A model generated the notes under the pieces. The model did not search any database and was not told where the DNA came from. It saw nothing but the letters and a program-made list of their open reading frames with translations. Position numbers and translations under genes: made by a program. Shown one piece after another: positions 6,834-10,237 of a stretch of DNA of 10,237 bases. The stretch covers positions 1-10,237 of the forward strand of contig PKZR01000250.1 in the NCBI GenBank assembly GCA_003133815.1. Direction: 5' to 3'. This DNA comes from Limisphaerales bacterium (GTDB lineage Bacteria > Verrucomicrobiota > Verrucomicrobiia > Limisphaerales > UBA11358). Position 1 is the first letter of the stretch; every line of letters starts with the position of its first letter.

Positions 6834-7562
6834 ATGAAAATTAAGCGGATATTTACAGCCCTTTTGGCAATGTCATTGTTGTTGATGAATCAACATGCCG
6901 CTTGCGCACAAGGTACCAACAAAAATTACGCCAACGAACTGACCAATGATGTTTTGACGCTCGGTCAAATGATGGCTAGCAACAACATCGTGACCAACAC
7001 CGTCGGCATGGTGCTGGTGAAAATCTCTTCTGGATTGTGGGCTGGAAAATTTGTAGTGACGCAGGACTCCTACCAGAAGGTGATGAATTCCAACCCAAGC
7101 GCTTTTTCAGGCAAAGACAGGCCGGTAGATTCGGTGACTTGGAATGATGCGATGGCATTTTGCGATAAACTCACAAAAAAGGAAAAAATGAGCCGCGATC
7201 TACCTCCCGGCTATGCCTATTCGCTTCCAACACAGTCTCAATGGGAAAACCTTGCCAGCGGCACCTCGCTCGACGACGCCGTAACCAGCCTGCCTCCGAG
7301 CCATCACTCATCGACCGAACCAGTCGGCAGCCTTGGCGCGAACAGCCTCGGCCTGTATGATATGCGCGGAAATGTCATGGAATGGTGTTTGGATCCGCAG
7401 GACCAGCCCTACCGAGTGCTGCGCGGCGGCGCTTGGGATACGTTCGTGGAACCGAACACACGCATTGAATTCCGCAATTATTCGCCACCGGATCAAACCA
7501 AGAACGATTACGGCTTCCGAGTTGTGCTCCAAGGCACCGGGCCTTTGACAGAACAAAACTAA
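6834..7562 (+). CDS. Secreted SUMF1/formylglycine-generating-enzyme-fold protein, catalytic cysteines absent
   Basis: Predicted exported protein of 242 residues. The ATG at 6834 opens a classical signal peptide: MKIKR, a hydrophobic core at 7-18, then an A-C-A cleavage site before Q26. An in-frame TTG at 6807 would put extra residues before the signal and is less likely. The mature part follows the FGE-sulfatase (DUF323) domain: GMVLVKISSGLWAGKFVVTQ at 58-77, PVDSVTWNDAMAFCDKL at 97-113, YSLPTQSQWENLASG at 129-143, PVGSLGANSLGLYDMRGNV at 163-181 running into MEWC, RVLRGGAW at 194-201, and DYGFRVV at 225-231. In true formylglycine-generating enzymes two cysteines follow RGGS; here that stretch (WDTFVEPNTRIEFR) has none, so sulfatase activation by that chemistry is unlikely. 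The loop between QWE and PVGS is only about 20 residues, without the usual YPWG segment. A structural or binding role outside the cytoplasm is my inference. It ends directly against the ftsH stop codon. Confidence 0.87.
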   Translation: MKIKRIFTALLAMSLLLMNQHAACAQGTNKNYANELTNDVLTLGQMMASNNIVTNTVGMVLVKISSGLWAGKFVVTQDSYQKVMNSNPSAFSGKDRPVDSVTWNDAMAFCDKLTKKEKMSRDLPPGYAYSLPTQSQWENLASGTSLDDAVTSLPPSHHSSTEPVGSLGANSLGLYDMRGNVMEWCLDPQDQPYRVLRGGAWDTFVEPNTRIEFRNYSPPDQTKNDYGFRVVLQGTGPLTEQN

Positions 7563-9611
7563 TCAGGCCGCAGCAGGCGCAGGATTTCCAAGCCCAGGCA
7601 GTTTGGGCGGAACTGCTTTGGGCGGAACTTCAGGCAATGCGGTTGCGGCCTGCGCGCCGCTGGGCGGATCTACTTTTGGCGTTGGCGGCGGCGGTGTAAA
7701 TGTTCCAAGTTTCACGATCTCTTCAACTTGCGCTCCGTCGAGCGTTTCATATTCAAGCAGGGCATTCGCGATCATCTCTAGCTTGTCCCGGTTCGCAAAA
7801 ATGATTTCACGGGCACGTTGATAGCAACTGTTGATAATGCCGTGAACCTCCGCGTCAATCTCCTGCGCGGTCGCTTCGCTGTAGGTTTTCCGGCGCATCA
7901 TGTCGCGGCCGAGAAAAAATTCGTCATCCTCGACATATTGCACCATTCCGATTTTTTCGCTCATGCCGTATTGACAAACCATTGCCCTCGCCATGTTCGT
8001 AGCCTGATGGATGTCGCCGCCGGCGCCGGTGGAAATATCTCCTGAAACAATCTCCTCGGCGATTCGCCCCGCCATCGTCATTGTTATCGTGTCGAGCAGT
8101 TCCTTTTTGCGGTAATTCAAAATGTCCTCCTTCGGCAGCGACATCGTCGAGCCGAGCGATGGGCCGCGCGGAATGATCGTGACCTTGTGGAGCGGATGAG
8201 TGTGGTCGAGCATGACATTCACAAGCGCATGACCGGCTTCGTGCCATGCGGTCAATTTTTTGTTCTCGTCCGTCATCGCCATGCTCCGGCGCTCGCGTCC
8301 CCAACGGACCTTGTCACGCGCCTCTTCAAGTTCGGGCTGGCCGACAGATTTTTTCCCCGTGCGCGCCGCCAGCAGCGCAGCTTCGTTCAGCAAATTCGCC
8401 AGCTCAGCGCCGGAATAACCGGGAGTGCCGCGCGCCGTGACGGACAAGTCAACCGCCGGATCAAGCTTCACGTTGCGCGCGTGAACTTTCAAAATCGCCT
8501 CGCGCCCGCGCACGTCGGGCAGGTTCACGGTAATGCGCCGGTCAAAGCGTCCGGGACGCAGCAGTGCGGGGTCAAGAACGTCCGCACGATTTGTCGCGGC
8601 AATAATTATAATTCCTTCCTGCGTGTCGAAGCCGTCCATCTCAACAAGCAGCGCATTCAACGTCTGTTCACGCTCATCGTTGCCGCCGCCGAGACCGACA
8701 CCGCGGCTGCGACCAACCGCATCAATTTCATCAATGAAAATAAGGCACGGAACATTTTTGCGCGCCTGCTCAAACATGTCTCGTACCCGGCTCGCGCCGA
8801 CGCCGACGAACATCTCCACAAAGTCCGAGCCGCTGATGCTGAAAAAAGAAGCGTCCGCTTCGCCGGCGATGGCCTTAGCCAAAAGCGTTTTACCGGTTCC
8901 CGGCGCGCCGACCATCAGAACACCCTTCGGAATCCTTCCACCAAGCTTTTGAAACTTTTTCGGATCTTTCAAAAAGTCCACGAGTTCGGAGACTTCCTCG
9001 ATTGCCTCCTCAACTCCGGCCACGTCCTTGAAAGTTGTCTTGTTCCGGTCCTTGGCAAGCAACCGCGCCTTGCTCCGTCCGAAATTCAACGCGCCTTTGC
9101 CCGCCATCTTCAACGGACGCATAAACAAAAACCAGAACAGCACGCCGATGCCCACGAAGAACAAAAGCTGGTAGCCGATTTCCGAAAGCATTGCGTTGGG
9201 AAAGCTTTCGGAAATTTTGTTCGATGTCAGCAGCTTGTCCTTCATCGTTGGCGTCAAATCCAGCGCCGGCACCACGAAATCTGTCGTTGCCGGCAGGCCG
9301 TTCGTTGATTTGACGATCGCCCCATCCTTGTCTGTCTGATAAAACTGGCCAACCACGCTGTTCGGGCTGCCGGTCATTGACGGATTGTAAACGAGCGTTG
9401 CCTGGGCAATCAGGTTTGAATCAAACTTTTGTAGAAACACCGCCTCTCCCAGAGTCATGCCGGTCGGTGTAGTCATATGCTGACGGACAAACATCAGCGC
9501 CGCGATGCTGCCGATGATCACAATCCACGCGACCCATGTGAACGTGGGAACGTTAAATCCGCCCGGCGGCTTTTTCTTGTCGTCTTTCTTTTTGTCGTCT
9601 TCGTCAAACAT
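7563..9611 (-). CDS. ftsH: ATP-dependent zinc metalloprotease FtsH
   Basis: Membrane-anchored AAA+ protease that extracts and degrades membrane and short-lived cytosolic proteins. From the ATG at 9611 it has 682 residues. Order: a charged N-terminus with tandem DDKKK (5-9, 10-14), TM1 at about 24-43, an extracytoplasmic domain 45-143, TM2 at about 144-164, Walker A GAPGTGKT at 235-242, Walker B CLIFIDEID with D294 and E295, second region of homology ending LLRPGRFDRR with R352 and R355, and zinc site HEAGH at 457-461 with H457, E458 and H461. The third zinc ligand region is STGAGGDIHQAT. The last 45 or so residues are Pro/Ala-rich. All catalytic residues are present. The frame extends upstream to a TTG at 9674, but ATG at 9611 is preferred: it starts the usual MFDE-type N-terminus, has AGGA 11 nt upstream, and leaves room for a promoter. 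It diverges from dus and meets the SUMF1-fold gene tail to tail with no spacer. Confidence 0.97.
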   Translation of the reverse strand: MFDEDDKKKDDKKKPPGGFNVPTFTWVAWIVIIGSIAALMFVRQHMTTPTGMTLGEAVFLQKFDSNLIAQATLVYNPSMTGSPNSVVGQFYQTDKDGAIVKSTNGLPATTDFVVPALDLTPTMKDKLLTSNKISESFPNAMLSEIGYQLLFFVGIGVLFWFLFMRPLKMAGKGALNFGRSKARLLAKDRNKTTFKDVAGVEEAIEEVSELVDFLKDPKKFQKLGGRIPKGVLMVGAPGTGKTLLAKAIAGEADASFFSISGSDFVEMFVGVGASRVRDMFEQARKNVPCLIFIDEIDAVGRSRGVGLGGGNDEREQTLNALLVEMDGFDTQEGIIIIAATNRADVLDPALLRPGRFDRRITVNLPDVRGREAILKVHARNVKLDPAVDLSVTARGTPGYSGAELANLLNEAALLAARTGKKSVGQPELEEARDKVRWGRERRSMAMTDENKKLTAWHEAGHALVNVMLDHTHPLHKVTIIPRGPSLGSTMSLPKEDILNYRKKELLDTITMTMAGRIAEEIVSGDISTGAGGDIHQATNMARAMVCQYGMSEKIGMVQYVEDDEFFLGRDMMRRKTYSEATAQEIDAEVHGIINSCYQRAREIIFANRDKLEMIANALLEYETLDGAQVEEIVKLGTFTPPPPTPKVDPPSGAQAATALPEVPPKAVPPKLPGLGNPAPAAA

Positions 9612-9645
9612 ATCAAACGTAATCCTGCATTGATAATTGCGCGGT

Positions 9646-9674
9646 AAACTATCACGCCATTGCCGCTTTCGCAA
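9646..9674 (-). promoter_or_regulatory. Candidate ftsH promoter
   Basis: On the minus strand TTGCGA (complement of 9669-9674), a 17-nt spacer and TAGTTT (complement of 9646-9651) form a sigma70-like pair with four of six and three of six matches. Transcription would begin near 9639, giving a leader of about 28 nt that holds AGGA (complement of 9623-9626), 11 nt before the ATG. The geometry is sensible, the hexamers are moderate. Confidence 0.35.
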
Positions 9675-9688
9675 TCAATCAATTCCGC

Positions 9689-9694
9689 TACAAT
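9689..9694 (+). promoter_or_regulatory. Candidate -10 element of dus
   Basis: TACAAT matches five of six bases of the -10 consensus and ends 7 nt before the dus ATG at 9702, so transcription would start at or next to the start codon. There is no Shine-Dalgarno before dus. A -35 element is not convincing (TTTCGC at 9667-9672 with a 16-nt spacer is the best placed). It lies in the 90-bp divergent spacer shared with ftsH. Confidence 0.35.
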
Positions 9695-9701
9695 CTACAC
9701 C

Positions 9702-10237
9702 ATGCGAATCGGTGCGCTCAATTTGGAATCCAATTTATTTTTGTCGCCGCTGGCAGGTTACACCAACCTACCCTTCCGCCGCGTCGTGCGCGAAGTCGGC
9801 GGCGTGAGCCTTTGCACTACCGACCTCGTTAACGCCCGCTCGCTCCTCGAAAAAAACCACAAGGCGTTCAAGCTCATCGAAACTTCTCTGGCCGATTCGC
9901 CCCTCGCAGTCCAGCTTTTCGGCTCCGTGCCCGAAGAAATGCGCGACGCCGCCGTTTATCTAGAATCACTAGGCATCGCGTCCATTGACATCAATATGGG
10001 CTGTCCCGTGAAGAAAGTCTGCAAGGTCGGCGGCGGTTCCGCGATGATGACTGAACTCGACAAGACCGCCGCGCTCGTAAAAGGCATGGTCAACGCCGTG
10101 AAAATTCCCGTCACCGCCAAGATGCGCCTCGGTTGGGACGACGATAATCTCACCGCGCCCGATCTGGCGCGCACGTTGGAGGATGTCGGCATTGCAGCAA
10201 TCTTTGTCCACGGTCGCACGCGCGAACAAGGTTTTGG
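9702..10237 (+). CDS. dusB: tRNA-dihydrouridine synthase, DusB-like (3' end outside window)
   Basis: Flavin enzyme that reduces specific uridines in tRNA to dihydrouridine, using NADPH. The frame from ATG at 9702 stays open for 178 codons to the right edge, so the C-terminal helical tRNA-binding domain is missing. Visible TIM-barrel motifs are LSPLAGYTNLPFRRVVRE at 14-31 (FMN-binding N-terminus, usually APMAGVTDxPFR), LAVQLFGSVPEEM at 68-80, SIDINMGCPVKKV at 94-106 with C101 as the expected catalytic acid, GGGSAMM at 110-116, VTAKMRLGWDDDN at 137-149 with K140 near the FMN, and IFVHGRTREQGF at 167-178 with H170. The NMGCPVKKV and GSAMM spacing resembles the DusB subgroup; the exact paralogue is less sure than the family. 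It is transcribed divergently from ftsH. Confidence 0.95.
   Translation, partial: MRIGALNLESNLFLSPLAGYTNLPFRRVVREVGGVSLCTTDLVNARSLLEKNHKAFKLIETSLADSPLAVQLFGSVPEEMRDAAVYLESLGIASIDINMGCPVKKVCKVGGGSAMMTELDKTAALVKGMVNAVKIPVTAKMRLGWDDDNLTAPDLARTLEDVGIAAIFVHGRTREQGF

Noticed and set aside
8187..9308. 373-codon plus-strand frame inside ftsH
   Set aside because: Antisense to the conserved AAA+ and protease domains of FtsH; the translation is Arg/His/Gln-rich and matches nothing.
9612..9674. Upstream TTG start for ftsH adding 21 residues
   Set aside because: The added residues are Arg-rich and unlike FtsH N-termini, and this start would consume the only promoter space; ATG at 9611 fits better.
9956..10229. 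Two minus-strand frames near the right edge
   Set aside because: They are shadows of the dus reading frame, which is open to the edge and carries clear FMN-binding and catalytic motifs.
1..10237. tRNA, rRNA, CRISPR arrays, transposons, riboswitches
   Set aside because: Reading through the window showed no tRNA-like clover, no regularly spaced repeats, no transposase or terminal repeats. The cobalamin-riboswitch region expected near a metH start, if any, lies outside the window.

Overview
The window is a densely packed bacterial chromosome segment of about 53% G+C by eye, coding almost end to end. It carries nine protein genes and no RNA gene, mobile element or CRISPR array that I can see. 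Several proteins look verrucomicrobial (Pedosphaera/Limisphaerales-like): the secreted SUMF1-fold protein, FtsH with a Lys/Asp-rich N-terminus and a Pro-rich tail, and the scarcity of Shine-Dalgarno sequences. That placement is an impression from family resemblance, not a search result (about 60% sure).

Left part (1-4552): the C-terminal two thirds of cobalamin-dependent methionine synthase (metH) enters from the left edge. It is followed without a gap by a multi-spanning GT87/DUF2029-type membrane glycosyltransferase. A YdjC/ChbG/HpnK-type carbohydrate deacetylase lies on the opposite strand, and its stop codon overlaps the glycosyltransferase stop by 4 bp. These last two may both act on envelope or lipid-linked sugars, but nothing links them to a known pathway.

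Middle (4553-7562): a rightward run of four genes. A bifunctional-nuclease-domain protein (DUF151) sits 1 nt upstream of the DNA polymerase III delta subunit (holA). After 16 nt comes a STAS-domain anti-sigma-factor-antagonist-like protein, and after another 54 nt a secreted formylglycine-generating-enzyme-fold protein that lacks the catalytic cysteines. The first two are probably co-transcribed; the last two may have their own promoters.

Right part (7563-10237): ftsH on the minus strand abuts the preceding gene tail to tail with no spacer. It diverges from a tRNA-dihydrouridine synthase (dus) gene that runs off the right edge. The two share a 90-bp promoter region.

I see no clear evidence of a novel multi-gene system; this is mostly housekeeping sequence. 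The points worth a second look are the degenerate SUMF1 protein, an unusual Tyr/Gly-rich loop in the glycosyltransferase, the two terminator-free convergent junctions, and a recurring start-site layout that suggests leaderless or very short-leader mRNAs.
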